The notes under the pieces are model-generated. The model was not told the origin of the DNA. It saw only the letters and a list, made by a program, of their open reading frames with translations, and ran no database searches. This document shows, piece by piece, positions 8,686 to 16,905 of a stretch of 64,000 bases of DNA (the first letter of the stretch is position 1; every line of letters starts with the position of its first letter). Where the stretch lies: positions 199,875 to 263,874 of the forward strand of contig NZ_JACDUR010000008.1 of the NCBI RefSeq assembly GCF_013761175.1, read 5' to 3'. The position numbers were made by a program, and so were the translations under genes. The stretch is from Nonomuraea soli. GTDB lineage: Bacteria; Actinomycetota; Actinomycetes; Streptosporangiales; Streptosporangiaceae.

Positions 8686-8895
8686 ATGGCAGCGAAGGAC
8701 ACGGGCGGCCAGAAGCAGGCCGGTCGGCGCGAGGGCGAGGTCGAGGAGGTCGAGGCGACCGCCGGGGCCGACGTCCAGGAGCGGCACGAGAAGCTCACGG
8801 ACGACGTCGACGCAATTCTGGACGAAATCGACGAAGTTCTCGAAGAGAACGCAGAGGAATTTGTCAGAGGTTACGTGCAAAAGGGCGGAGAGTAG
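8686..8895 (+). CDS. pup: prokaryotic ubiquitin-like protein Pup, Gly-Gly-Glu type
   Basis: Pup is the small disordered modifier that PafA links through its C-terminal glutamate to lysines of proteins destined for the proteasome. The 69-residue product has the usual charged, Gln/Lys-rich N-terminus and a C-terminal helix region (HEKLTDDVDAIL onward) that binds the ARC coiled coil. The last residues are KGGE: the codon before the stop is GAG, so the protein is made ready for ligation without deamidation. GGAGGT at 8675-8680 sets the ATG at 8686. The nuclease gene follows after 33 bases and may be cotranscribed. Confidence 0.97.
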   Translation: MAAKDTGGQKQAGRREGEVEEVEATAGADVQERHEKLTDDVDAILDEIDEVLEENAEEFVRGYVQKGGE

Positions 8896-8928
8896 GGCAA
8901 AAGGGACATTGAAAATCGGGTTAAACCG

Positions 8929-9858
8929 GTGGAAAGTGCTCCTGGGGTGAAGTGGTGCCCGGATTGTGGGGAGGCTAAGGCCGTCTCGGAGTTCGGGCTC
9001 AACAAGCGTATGCCCGATGGGCGGGCGCGCTACTGCAAGGCCTGTTTCGGAGTTCGCTCGAAGAAGAGTTACCGCAAGCGGGCGGCCGAGCAGGGGCGAA
9101 GTGTACGCGAGCGGGTTGAGGCTCCGGAGGGCCACAAGTACTGCCCGCGTTGTCAGGAGATCAAGCCGACTGCCGAGTTCGGTAGGAATCGGTCGGACAA
9201 GTCGGATGGGCTCACGTCCTACTGCAAGCCGTGCCACACCTTGGTGGGGCGAGAGAACCGCGTCAAGAACCACGGTAGCGAACGCAACTACAAGCTCAAG
9301 TATCTGTACGGCATCACCGAAGACGACTACGAGCGCATGCTCGCCCAGCAGGGCGGGCTCTGCGCCGTCTGCCGGGAGAACGCCGGCACTCATGTCGACC
9401 ACTGCCACAGCACCGGCCGGGTGCGTGGCATTCTCTGTTTCAACTGCAACAACGGCCTAGGGCACTTCCGTGACGACCTGACGGGTCTGGCCCTGGCCGC
9501 GGCGTATCTGTGGGATGTGGAGGTCTGGGCCGACCGGCCCGCGGTGCCGGGGCCGCGGCGGGCGGAGGTGGCGCCGACGCGTTCCTCCCACCTGTCCCAG
9601 CGGTACGGCCTGCGTCATGCCGACGTGGAGCGGATGATCGAGGCGCAGTCGGGGCTGTGCGCGGCCTGCTGGGAGCGGGAGCCGGAGCATGTCGATCACT
9701 GTCATGGCACCGGTGAGGTGAGGAAGGCGCTGTGCCTGCCGTGCAACACCGGGATCGGCCAGTTCCGCGATGACGCCCGGTTCGTGTGGCGGGCCCTGGA
9801 GTATTTGGCGCCGCCGATCGCGTGGGAGGATTACCTGGCTCTGGTCACGCATGGTTAA
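8929..9858 (+). CDS. tandem endonuclease VII-type HNH nuclease with N-terminal zinc modules
   Basis: This 309-residue protein has four cysteine-rich modules. Two N-terminal zinc-ribbon-like units each carry CPxC and CKxC pairs (about residues 10-42 and 72-105). Two endonuclease VII domains follow: CAVC at 145-148 with HVDHCH at 155-160, and CAAC at 244-247 with HVDHCH at 254-259; each continues with TG-x-VR and a second Cys pair. The HNH/endonuclease VII fold cuts branched or single-site DNA using a His-metal centre. Both copies keep all ligands. The gene starts 33 bases after pup, and the GTG has only a weak Shine-Dalgarno, so it may be translated from the pup message. Substrate and link to pupylation are unknown. 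Confidence 0.88.
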   Translation: MESAPGVKWCPDCGEAKAVSEFGLNKRMPDGRARYCKACFGVRSKKSYRKRAAEQGRSVRERVEAPEGHKYCPRCQEIKPTAEFGRNRSDKSDGLTSYCKPCHTLVGRENRVKNHGSERNYKLKYLYGITEDDYERMLAQQGGLCAVCRENAGTHVDHCHSTGRVRGILCFNCNNGLGHFRDDLTGLALAAAYLWDVEVWADRPAVPGPRRAEVAPTRSSHLSQRYGLRHADVERMIEAQSGLCAACWEREPEHVDHCHGTGEVRKALCLPCNTGIGQFRDDARFVWRALEYLAPPIAWEDYLALVTHG

Positions 9859-9875
9859 CAGGGGTAGGCGCGGTC

Positions 9876-10463
9876 ATGCTGATTCGTCATCGGGGTCATG
9901 AGCCGAAGGTCGACCCGAGTGCTTTCGTGGCGCCGACGGCGACGTTGGTGGGGCGGGTGAGTGTCGGGCCGCGTGCGAGGGTGATGTACGGGGCGGTGCT
10001 CGACGCCGAGGACGGGGCGATCGAGGTGGGGGAGTCGTCGATCGTCTGCGAGAACGCCGTGTTGCGTGGTGACGTGTCGTTGGGTGATCACGTGTTCGTG
10101 GGGCCGCAGTCGACGTTGCTGGGGTGCCGGGTGGGGCGGTGCTCGTATCTGGCGACCGGGGTGACGGTGTTGCAGGAGGCGGTCGTGGGGGCGGGCGCCG
10201 TGGTGGCGATCGGGGCGGCCGTTCACGCGCGGGCGGTGGTGGCGGAGGAGTTCTTCGTGCCGCCGATGACGGTGCTGGTGGGGGAGCGGGTTTTCGCGCC
10301 GGGGGATCCTGGGTTGCCGGAGGCGATCAAGGAGGTGGGGTTCGCGAAGGTGGCTTTCGGGGTGGAGGCTGACTGGGAGGATCGCATTTCCCGGTATGAG
10401 CGGATCGCTGAGGTGCGCTCGGCGCAGTTCGCCGCCCACGCGGACGACGAGATCGTGGGCTGA
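9876..10463 (+). CDS. gamma-carbonic-anhydrase-like hexapeptide-repeat protein
   Basis: A 195-residue left-handed beta-helix protein with repeated V-x-x-x-A-x-V-type hexapeptides over residues 15-130 and a C-terminal helix. It belongs to the gamma-carbonic anhydrase / isoleucine-patch group (YrdA, PaaY, CaiE). The expected zinc-binding histidines in the middle of the helix (GHGA and HGC in active enzymes) read VGPQST and LLGC here, so carbonic anhydrase activity is doubtful; it may be structural or bind a CoA ester. ATG 9876 lies 15 bases after the nuclease stop with GGGG upstream, suggesting cotranscription with pup and the nuclease gene. Confidence 0.82.
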   Translation: MLIRHRGHEPKVDPSAFVAPTATLVGRVSVGPRARVMYGAVLDAEDGAIEVGESSIVCENAVLRGDVSLGDHVFVGPQSTLLGCRVGRCSYLATGVTVLQEAVVGAGAVVAIGAAVHARAVVAEEFFVPPMTVLVGERVFAPGDPGLPEAIKEVGFAKVAFGVEADWEDRISRYERIAEVRSAQFAAHADDEIVG

Positions 10464-10590
10464 GGGTTCCGGGACGAGGCGCCTCGGGTGCGCGGCGCGT
10501 GCGTCGGGTGTGCAGCGCGTACGCGGCTGTGAGGCGTCTGCGCTGCGGTTGTGAGGGAGGCGCCAGGCCCGCGAGAAGGGAACTCACCAG

Positions 10591-11637
10591 TCAGCGGGGC
10601 AGCGGGGCGAATTCGACCGCGACCCCGATGAGCCGCACAGGCCGTCGTAGGTCGAAGCGGTCGAGGAGGTCCACGGCCGTGGTGGCGATGACGTCGGGGT
10701 CGGTGGTGGGCTGGGCGAGTTTGGCCTGGCGGGTGCGGGTGAAGAAGCTGCTGAGGCGGATCTTGACGACGACGCGCACCGCCGTACGTCCTTCGTCGCG
10801 GGTCTCGGCGGCCAGGGTGCGGGCGAGGGTGTCGACGTGGGCGTCGATGGTGGCGCGGTCGGTCACGTCGTCGGCGAGGGTGATCTCGTGGCTGCGGCTG
10901 CGCGGCACCCAGGGCGCGTCGGTGACGCTCTCCTCGCCCTTGCCGAGCGCCAGGTAGCGCAGCCAGGGCCCGTTGGTGGGCCCGAAGGTCTTGGCGAGCA
11001 GGTCGACGTCGGCGGCGGCGAGGTGGGCGACGGTGTCGATGCCGAGGGTGGCGAGTTTGGCGGCGGTGCGGCTGCCGATGCCCCACAGGGCGGTGACGGG
11101 GCGTTCGTTCATGATGTGCGCCCAGTCGGCGGAGGTGAGCCGGTTGACGCCGGAGGGTTTGTCGAAGGCGGCGGCGAGTTTGGCCTGGTGTTTGTTGTCG
11201 CCGATGCCGACCGAGCAGGTGAGGCCGGTCTGTTCGGTGAGGGTCTGCTGGATGGTGTGGGCGAGGGTGAAGGGGTCGTTGTCGTAGCCGTCGCCGTTCC
11301 AGCCGAGGAAGGCCTCGTCGAGGCCCCAGACCTCGACGATGACGGGGAAGGTGCGCAGGACGCGCATGACCTGGGCGGAGGCTTGCTCGTAGAAGGCGAG
11401 GTCGCGGGGGATGAAGACGGCGTCGGGGCAGGCGCGCATGGCGGCGCGGATGGGCATGCCGGAGTGCACGCCGTGGGCGCGGGCTTCGTAGGAGGCGGTG
11501 GCGACGACGGTGCGGGCCTGGGTGGGTTCGGCGCCGGTGCCGACGATGACGGGTTGCCCGCGCAGGTCGGGGTTGCGCACGATCTCGACGGCGGCCATGA
11601 AGAAGTCGAGGTCGATGTGGATGACCCAGGTCTTCAT
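10591..11637 (-). CDS. dinB: DNA polymerase IV (Y-family, DinB)
   Basis: DinB is an error-prone translesion polymerase. The 348 residues show the palm motif HIDLDFF (Asp9 and Asp11), the second acidic site GLDEAF (Asp107, Glu108), the helix-hairpin-helix region around 175-210 and the little-finger domain at the end. No C-terminal beta-clamp motif is obvious. The residues before the DE pair are EVWGL instead of the common EVSI, a variation seen in actinobacterial DinB proteins. Its ATG overlaps the stop of the sugar-ABC ATPase gene (ATGA), so translation is probably coupled to a transporter operon, an unusual setting. GC-rich sequence 10464-10590 separates it from the convergent hexapeptide-repeat gene. 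Confidence 0.94.
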   Translation of the reverse strand: MKTWVIHIDLDFFMAAVEIVRNPDLRGQPVIVGTGAEPTQARTVVATASYEARAHGVHSGMPIRAAMRACPDAVFIPRDLAFYEQASAQVMRVLRTFPVIVEVWGLDEAFLGWNGDGYDNDPFTLAHTIQQTLTEQTGLTCSVGIGDNKHQAKLAAAFDKPSGVNRLTSADWAHIMNERPVTALWGIGSRTAAKLATLGIDTVAHLAAADVDLLAKTFGPTNGPWLRYLALGKGEESVTDAPWVPRSRSHEITLADDVTDRATIDAHVDTLARTLAAETRDEGRTAVRVVVKIRLSSFFTRTRQAKLAQPTTDPDVIATTAVDLLDRFDLRRPVRLIGVAVEFAPLPR

Positions 11638-12680
11638 CCCACCAGTGTGTCATCGGCGTAGAGGAGGGCGCGCCGCTGGCGGGGTACGGCCCAGGCGCGG
11701 CTGCCGATGGGGGGTTCGTCGCCTTCGGGGACGAGGACCTGGATGAGGCGGTCGCGGGCTTCGAGGGTGACGAGGGTGGCGGTGCCGAGGTTCTCCAGGA
11801 CGGCGACGGTGCCGGGGAAGCCGTCTTCGCGTTCGTCGAGGGCGAGGTCGGCGTATTCGGGCCGCATGCCGTACAGGATCTCGCTGCCGTCGGGGAGGGC
11901 GCCGGCGGGCAGGACGGCTCCGGCGACGTGCAGGGCGCCTCCGGTGACCTTGCCGGGCAGCAGGTTCATGGGGGTGGAGCCGATGAAGGAGGCGACGAAG
12001 GGGGTGGCGGGCCGCTGGAAGATCTCGGCGGGGGTGCCGACCTGGATCATGCGGCCGTGGTCCATGACGGCGATGCGGTCGGCCAGGGCGAGGGCTTCGG
12101 CCTGGTCGTGGGTGACGAAGACGGTGGTGACGGCGAGTTCGCGTTGCAGGCGTTTGAGGAAGGTGCGGGCTTCGAGGCGCAGGCGGGCGTCGAGGTTGGA
12201 CAGGGGTTCGTCGAAGAGGAAGGCGGTGGGGTGGCAGGCGATGGCGCGGGCGAGGGCGACGCGTTGCTGCTGGCCGCCGGAGAGCTGGCTGGGGCGGCGT
12301 TCGAGCAGGTCGCCGAGGGAGAGCCGGGTGGCGACCTCGCGGGCTTTGGCGAGGCGTTCGGCTTTGGCGATCTTCTTGATGCGCAGGGGGTAGGCGATGT
12401 TGTCGGCGACGCTCATGTGGGGGAAGATCGCGTAGTCCTGGAAGACCATGGCCACGTCGCGTTCGCCGGGCTGGCGGGTGGTGACGTCGGTGGTGTTGAT
12501 GGCGATGGTGCCCGTGGTGGGGGTCTCGAGGCCGGCGATGGTGCGCAGGAGGGTGGTCTTGCCGCAGCCGGAGGGGCCGAGCAGGGCGAAGAATTCGCCG
12601 TCGCCGATGGTCAGGTCGATGCCGTCGAGGGCTCGTACGCCGCCGGGGAAGGTCTTGGTGAGGTCGCGCAGAGAGATCAT
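11634..12680 (-). CDS. carbohydrate ABC transporter ATP-binding protein (MalK/MsiK/UgpC type)
   Basis: A 348-residue importer ATPase with Walker A GPSGCGKTT near residue 35, Q-loop MVFQDYAIFPH, signature LSGGQQQR and Walker B FLFDEPLSNLD, followed by a C-terminal TOBE/OB regulatory domain from about residue 240 as in MalK. It energises the two permeases encoded just upstream. The start overlaps the preceding permease stop (ATGA) and its own stop overlaps the dinB start. Since the second sugar operon in this window lacks an ATPase, this protein or an unlinked MsiK could serve it. Confidence 0.93.
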   Translation of the reverse strand: MISLRDLTKTFPGGVRALDGIDLTIGDGEFFALLGPSGCGKTTLLRTIAGLETPTTGTIAINTTDVTTRQPGERDVAMVFQDYAIFPHMSVADNIAYPLRIKKIAKAERLAKAREVATRLSLGDLLERRPSQLSGGQQQRVALARAIACHPTAFLFDEPLSNLDARLRLEARTFLKRLQRELAVTTVFVTHDQAEALALADRIAVMDHGRMIQVGTPAEIFQRPATPFVASFIGSTPMNLLPGKVTGGALHVAGAVLPAGALPDGSEILYGMRPEYADLALDEREDGFPGTVAVLENLGTATLVTLEARDRLIQVLVPEGDEPPIGSRAWAVPRQRRALLYADDTLVG

Positions 12681-13495
12681 CGTTTGATGCCTCCGTGGAA
12701 GCGGAAGCCGTAGCGCTGGCTGACCAGCAGGTACATGGCCACCACCGGCAGCGAGTAGAGCAGGGAGAAGGTGGAGATCAGGTCGAGCTTGGGTGCGCCG
12801 CCTTCGGTGTAGAGGGTGTAGAGGATCACCGAGCCCGGCAGTTTCTCGGGGTCGCGCAGGAGGATGAACTGGAACAGGAAGCCGCCCCAGACGGAGGCCA
12901 TGGCCCAGACGCCGATGGTGGACAGGCCGGGCCGGACGAGGGGGATGACGATGTGGCGCAGGATCTGCAGGGGTGTGGCGCCGAAGACGCGCGCGGACTC
13001 CTCGTAGGAGGTGGGCGTCTCGTCCATGAAGTCCTTGAGGATGAAGATCGCCGCGGGGAGCAGGCCGCCGGAGACGACGAGGATGACGCCGAGGTGGGTG
13101 TCGATGAGGCCGAGTCTGGTGGCCAGTTCGAAGATGGGGACCATGGCGGCGGTGCCGGTGACGACGCTCGACATCAGCAGGAGCAGGTAGAGGAGCAGGT
13201 CGCGGCCTGGCACGTGGACGCGTGAGAGGGCGTAGGCGGCCAGGGCGGCCAGGACGACGACGAGGACGGCGGCGCCGCCCGCCTGCAGCAGCGAGTTGAC
13301 GATGGATCCGGCGGCGTAGGGGTTGTCGAGGATGGCCTGGAAGTTGCCGAGGGTGAACTGGGGGATGGAGACGGTGATGGTCGGTGTGTCGTCGAAGGGG
13401 GCGGCGGCCAGCCAGAGCATGGGGAGGGTGAAGAAGCCGATGACGACGGCGATGAAGGCGGTGGCGGCCAGGCGGCCGAGTACGTGCCGGGTCAT
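12677..13495 (-). CDS. sugar ABC transporter permease (MalG type)
   Basis: A 272-residue inner-membrane permease with six hydrophobic segments and the EAA loop EESARVFGATPLQIL-(7)-P around residues 180-205 that contacts the ATPase. The start ATG at 13495 overlaps the stop of the upstream permease gene (ATGA). It belongs to the CUT1 carbohydrate uptake family; the imported sugar is not known. Confidence 0.93.
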   Translation of the reverse strand: MTRHVLGRLAATAFIAVVIGFFTLPMLWLAAAPFDDTPTITVSIPQFTLGNFQAILDNPYAAGSIVNSLLQAGGAAVLVVVLAALAAYALSRVHVPGRDLLLYLLLLMSSVVTGTAAMVPIFELATRLGLIDTHLGVILVVSGGLLPAAIFILKDFMDETPTSYEESARVFGATPLQILRHIVIPLVRPGLSTIGVWAMASVWGGFLFQFILLRDPEKLPGSVILYTLYTEGGAPKLDLISTFSLLYSLPVVAMYLLVSQRYGFRFHGGIKR

Positions 13496-14400
13496 GCCGG
13501 TGGTCCTCCCGCGGCGGCTTCCTGGCTGCGGCGCCGGCCGCGTAGCAGGCGCAGGTAGGCCAGGGCCATGATGAGGTTGATCAGCAGGATGAGGAAGGAG
13601 ATGGCGGCGCCGGCGCCGAGTGAGCCTCCGCGCAGGGCGACGTTGTAGACGTAGACGGGCAGGATCTCCGAGCGCCCTTCCGGCCCGCCCGCGGTGAGCA
13701 GGAACGGGGTGAAGTCGTTGAACGTCCACAGGCTGATGAGCAGCAGGTTCGTCAGGATGTGGCGGCGCAGCAGGGGGAAGACGACGTCGCGCAGCTGTTG
13801 CGGCACGCTGGCCCCGGCCAGGCGGGCGGTCTCCAAGTGGGAGGGCGGCACGTTCTCGAGGGCGGCGGAGTAGAGCATCATCGAGAAGGCGGTGCCGCGC
13901 CAGGTGTTGAAGACGATGATGCTGAGCATCGGGTAGTCGAGCAGCCAGGCGAAGCCGGGGGTGCCGAGCAGGGCGTTGAGGGTGCCGCCGCTGCGGTCGA
14001 GCAGGGCGATCCACAGGAACGCCACGACGGAGCTGGGCAGGATCCACGACAGCAGGACGACGCCTTCGACGAGGCGGCGTACGGGGCCGCGGCGGCTGCG
14101 CAGGATCCAGGCGATGGTGAAGCCGAGGACGGCCTGGCCGGCGATGGCGGAGCCGCCGACGAACAGCACGGTCAGCCAGAGCGAGGTGTGGAAGCGGGTG
14201 TCGGCCAGGGCGCCGGTGTAGTTGTCGACGCCGACGAGGCGGGGTTGCGCGGCGGCCAGGCCGGTGAGGCGGTAGTCGGTCAGGCCGAGGTAGATGGTCC
14301 AGAGGGCGGGGAAGATCAGGAAGACGGCGATGAGGGCCAGGGCGGGCAGGACGAAGGCGCTGGCCCTGGCCTTGCCGAGCCCGGCGGCGTCGGTGGTCAT
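13492..14400 (-). CDS. sugar ABC transporter permease (MalF type)
   Basis: A 302-residue CUT1 permease with six predicted membrane segments starting at residue 15 and an EAA loop near LETARLAGASVPQQL. It pairs with the MalG-type partner encoded next. The ATG at 14400 has no strong Shine-Dalgarno; 96 bases separate it from the binding-protein gene, the only sizeable gap in this operon. Confidence 0.92.
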   Translation of the reverse strand: MTTDAAGLGKARASAFVLPALALIAVFLIFPALWTIYLGLTDYRLTGLAAAQPRLVGVDNYTGALADTRFHTSLWLTVLFVGGSAIAGQAVLGFTIAWILRSRRGPVRRLVEGVVLLSWILPSSVVAFLWIALLDRSGGTLNALLGTPGFAWLLDYPMLSIIVFNTWRGTAFSMMLYSAALENVPPSHLETARLAGASVPQQLRDVVFPLLRRHILTNLLLISLWTFNDFTPFLLTAGGPEGRSEILPVYVYNVALRGGSLGAGAAISFLILLINLIMALAYLRLLRGRRRSQEAAAGGPPA

Positions 14401-14496
14401 GGGGGCGCCGCCCTGCCGTGGTACGGCACGCGTCTGCGGATGGTCGGGGTGCGTGCCGTACGGGTGGACGGTGCGCGTGCCGTGCCGCCGGTGGGG

Positions 14497-15849
14497 TCAG
14501 CCCGCGATGTTGGCCGCGCCACCGACGAGTCCCTCCAGTTTGCTCTGGTAGGCCGCGGCGGCCGCGTCGGGTGCCTGGCCGCTGACGATGGCCGCGGTGG
14601 CCTCCTGGAGCGTGGTCGACACCTGCGGGTAGACGGCCAGGGGCGGCCGGTAGGCGGTGATCGGCAGGACCTCCTCGGCGACGAACTTCAGCATCGGGTC
14701 GGCCGTCAGCACCTCGGCGTTGACGTCGTCGCGTGAGCTGATGCGCACCTGCCCGGCCAGCTGTGACTTGATCGCCTCGGCGGAGTGCATGAAGGCGAGC
14801 AGTTCCCAGGCGAGCTTGCCGTTCTTGGAGAACGGGTTGAGGGCTCGTACGGCTCCGCCGGACATGGAGACGAAGTCCTGGCCGCGGATGCCGGCGCCGG
14901 GCTGCTTGGCGGGGATCTTGGCCCAGCCGACGGCGGTGTCGCGGTCGGCCATGGGGGCGACGCCCGCCTTGGGTTCGATGACCGAGCGCCAGAAGTAGTC
15001 GCTCTCGGCCAGGATGGCGATCTTGCCTTCGGCGAACTGGGCGAAGGAGGTGTCGCGGCCCTTGGCCTCCTGCTGGAGTTTGGGGTCGCCGAGGCCGCTG
15101 CCGCCGTAGATCTGCTGGTAGAAGCCGAGCACGTCCTTCATGGCCTGGGAGGCGCCGGCCCATTTGCGGTCGGCGTAGATCTCGGCGCCGGCTCCGGCGA
15201 GCAGGGGCAGGGCGCCCTGCATGGTGGTGGCCTCGCCCATGGCGGTGCCGGCGTTGATCTGGATGGGGATCGGCACGCCGGCGGCCTTGAGCTTGGTGCC
15301 GGCGTCGATGATCTCCTGCCAGCTGGTGGGCTGCCAGGGTTCGGGCAGGCCGGCCTTCTTGAACAGTGTCTTGTTGTAGAACAGGACGCGGCCGTCGGTG
15401 CCCTGCGGCAGGGCGTACTTCTTGCCGTCGAAGATGCCCAGTCCTTGGACGGCCTGCGGGATCTGGCCCCAGCCCTCCCAGGTGTCGACGGCGGGCCCGC
15501 CGACGTCGGCGAGTGGCTTGATGTATCCGGCCTGGGCGAACTCGCCGACCCAGATGCCGTCGAGGTCGATGACGTCGGCGCCGGTCCTGGACTTCAGGTC
15601 CAGGGCGATCTTCGTCTTGTACTGTTCGTCCTCCACGCCGCTGGACTGGAAGAGGACCTTCACGTTCTGGTGGGTCCTCTCGAACTCGGGGATGACCCAC
15701 TTCTTGATCCAGGCGGCGCTCTCGGAGTTCTTGCCGCCTTCGATGGAGTTGGCGGCGATCGTGAGCGTCACGCTCTCCGGTCCGGCCGGGGTGCTGGACC
15801 CGCACGCGGTCAGGGCGATGGCCAGGGCAGCCACGAAGACACGTCTCAC
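14497..15849 (-). CDS. sugar ABC transporter substrate-binding lipoprotein
   Basis: A 450-residue family 1 extracellular solute-binding protein. The N-terminus VRRVFVAALAIALTACG is a lipoprotein signal with Cys16 as the lipidated residue. The GTG at 15849 is chosen over an upstream in-frame ATG (15882) because GGGAGG precedes it by 6 bases. Typical features include FYNKTLFKKAGL and SGGAVRALNPFSKN. It heads the four-gene transporter operon that ends in dinB and is divergent from prcB; the 192 bases between the two starts must carry both promoters, but I see no clear consensus. The substrate is probably an oligosaccharide. Confidence 0.92.
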   Translation of the reverse strand: MRRVFVAALAIALTACGSSTPAGPESVTLTIAANSIEGGKNSESAAWIKKWVIPEFERTHQNVKVLFQSSGVEDEQYKTKIALDLKSRTGADVIDLDGIWVGEFAQAGYIKPLADVGGPAVDTWEGWGQIPQAVQGLGIFDGKKYALPQGTDGRVLFYNKTLFKKAGLPEPWQPTSWQEIIDAGTKLKAAGVPIPIQINAGTAMGEATTMQGALPLLAGAGAEIYADRKWAGASQAMKDVLGFYQQIYGGSGLGDPKLQQEAKGRDTSFAQFAEGKIAILAESDYFWRSVIEPKAGVAPMADRDTAVGWAKIPAKQPGAGIRGQDFVSMSGGAVRALNPFSKNGKLAWELLAFMHSAEAIKSQLAGQVRISSRDDVNAEVLTADPMLKFVAEEVLPITAYRPPLAVYPQVSTTLQEATAAIVSGQAPDAAAAAYQSKLEGLVGGAANIAG

Positions 15850-16041
15850 AGCGGCCTCCCGTGTGGATGGACGTGCAGACATACCGACAATCGCACGGGG
15901 CCCGTGACGCGTAAAGAAACGATCTGATGAACGCCGTTTGATCACAGCCGGTTCGCCGCGAGCTGATCGGGGGAAGTGCAAGCTGCGACGGAAGATGAGT
16001 AGGGTCGAGCCTGTCGGATCTATCGTTTGGAGGGAGCCGGA

Positions 16042-16890
16042 GTGGCAATGCACAAGGATCTGCCCGCCGGATTGACGAACCAACTTTTCACCAACACCGG
16101 CAACTCCTCGTTCACCGAGTTCCTCGGGTCGTTCGCCCCGCAGCTGCTGCCGGTGCGCGACGAGAGGCTGGCGACTCCCATCGGTGACCAGGTCCCGCAC
16201 GCCACCACGATCGTGGCGGCCTCCTTCGCCGGTGGCGTGGTGATGGCCGGCGACCGGCGTTCCACCTCGGGCAACATCATCGCCCAGCGTGACATCGAGA
16301 AGGTGTTTCGCACCGACGACTACTCCTGCATGGGCATCGCGGGCACCGCGAGCACTGGCATCGAGATGGCCCGGCTGTACCGGGTGGAGCTTGAGCACTA
16401 CGAGAAGCTCGAGGGGCGCACGCTGTCGGTGGCGGGCAAGGCCAACCGGCTCGCGGCGATGATCCGCGGCAACCTGGCCATGGCCATGCAGGGCCTGGTC
16501 GTAGTGCCGCTGTTCGCCGCCTACGACCCCGACCGCGACGCGGGCCGCATCTTCGGCTACGACGTGGCGGGCGGGCCGTACGAGAAGGAGCGTTACGACG
16601 CCATCGGCTCGGGTTCGATCTTCGCCAAGGGCGCGCTGAAGAAGCTGTACCGTGAGGGCGCCTCGGCCGACGACACGGTGACGATGCTCATCCAGGCGCT
16701 CTACGACGCCGCCGACGACGACTCCGCCACCGGCGGCCCCGACGTGACCCGTAAGATCTGGCCGGTCGTCTCGGTCATCGACGCCGACGGCTTCCGCCGG
16801 CTGGGCGACGACGAGGTCGCGGGTGTCGTGCAGCGCATGCTCGACGAACGCATGATCTCCCCTGACGGCCCCATCGCACCGCTGCGCTAG
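16042..16890 (+). CDS. prcB: 20S proteasome beta subunit
   Basis: PrcB forms the two catalytic inner rings of the proteasome. The 282-residue precursor has a 54-residue propeptide, then TTIVAASF with the N-terminal nucleophile Thr55, followed by GGVVMAGDRRST carrying the conserved Asp and Lys/Arg region. The GTG at 16042 sits 7 bases after GGAGGG (16029-16034); an in-frame ATG two codons later is 13 bases away and less likely. prcA follows after 15 bases. The C-terminus ends in a Pro-rich tail. The catalytic set is intact. Confidence 0.97.
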   Translation: MAMHKDLPAGLTNQLFTNTGNSSFTEFLGSFAPQLLPVRDERLATPIGDQVPHATTIVAASFAGGVVMAGDRRSTSGNIIAQRDIEKVFRTDDYSCMGIAGTASTGIEMARLYRVELEHYEKLEGRTLSVAGKANRLAAMIRGNLAMAMQGLVVVPLFAAYDPDRDAGRIFGYDVAGGPYEKERYDAIGSGSIFAKGALKKLYREGASADDTVTMLIQALYDAADDDSATGGPDVTRKIWPVVSVIDADGFRRLGDDEVAGVVQRMLDERMISPDGPIAPLR

Positions 16891-16905
16891 AAAGGATCCT
16901 CGAAG

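Noticed and set aside
8512..9408. A 298-codon minus-strand frame opposite pup and the nuclease gene
   Set aside because: The plus-strand proteins are clear families; the minus frame has no domain or ribosome binding site.
12677..16048. A 1123-codon continuous minus-strand frame over the sugar transporter operon
   Set aside because: It fuses the MalG-type permease frame to out-of-frame readings of other genes; the real permease starts at 13495, where its ATG overlaps the stop of the upstream permease gene.
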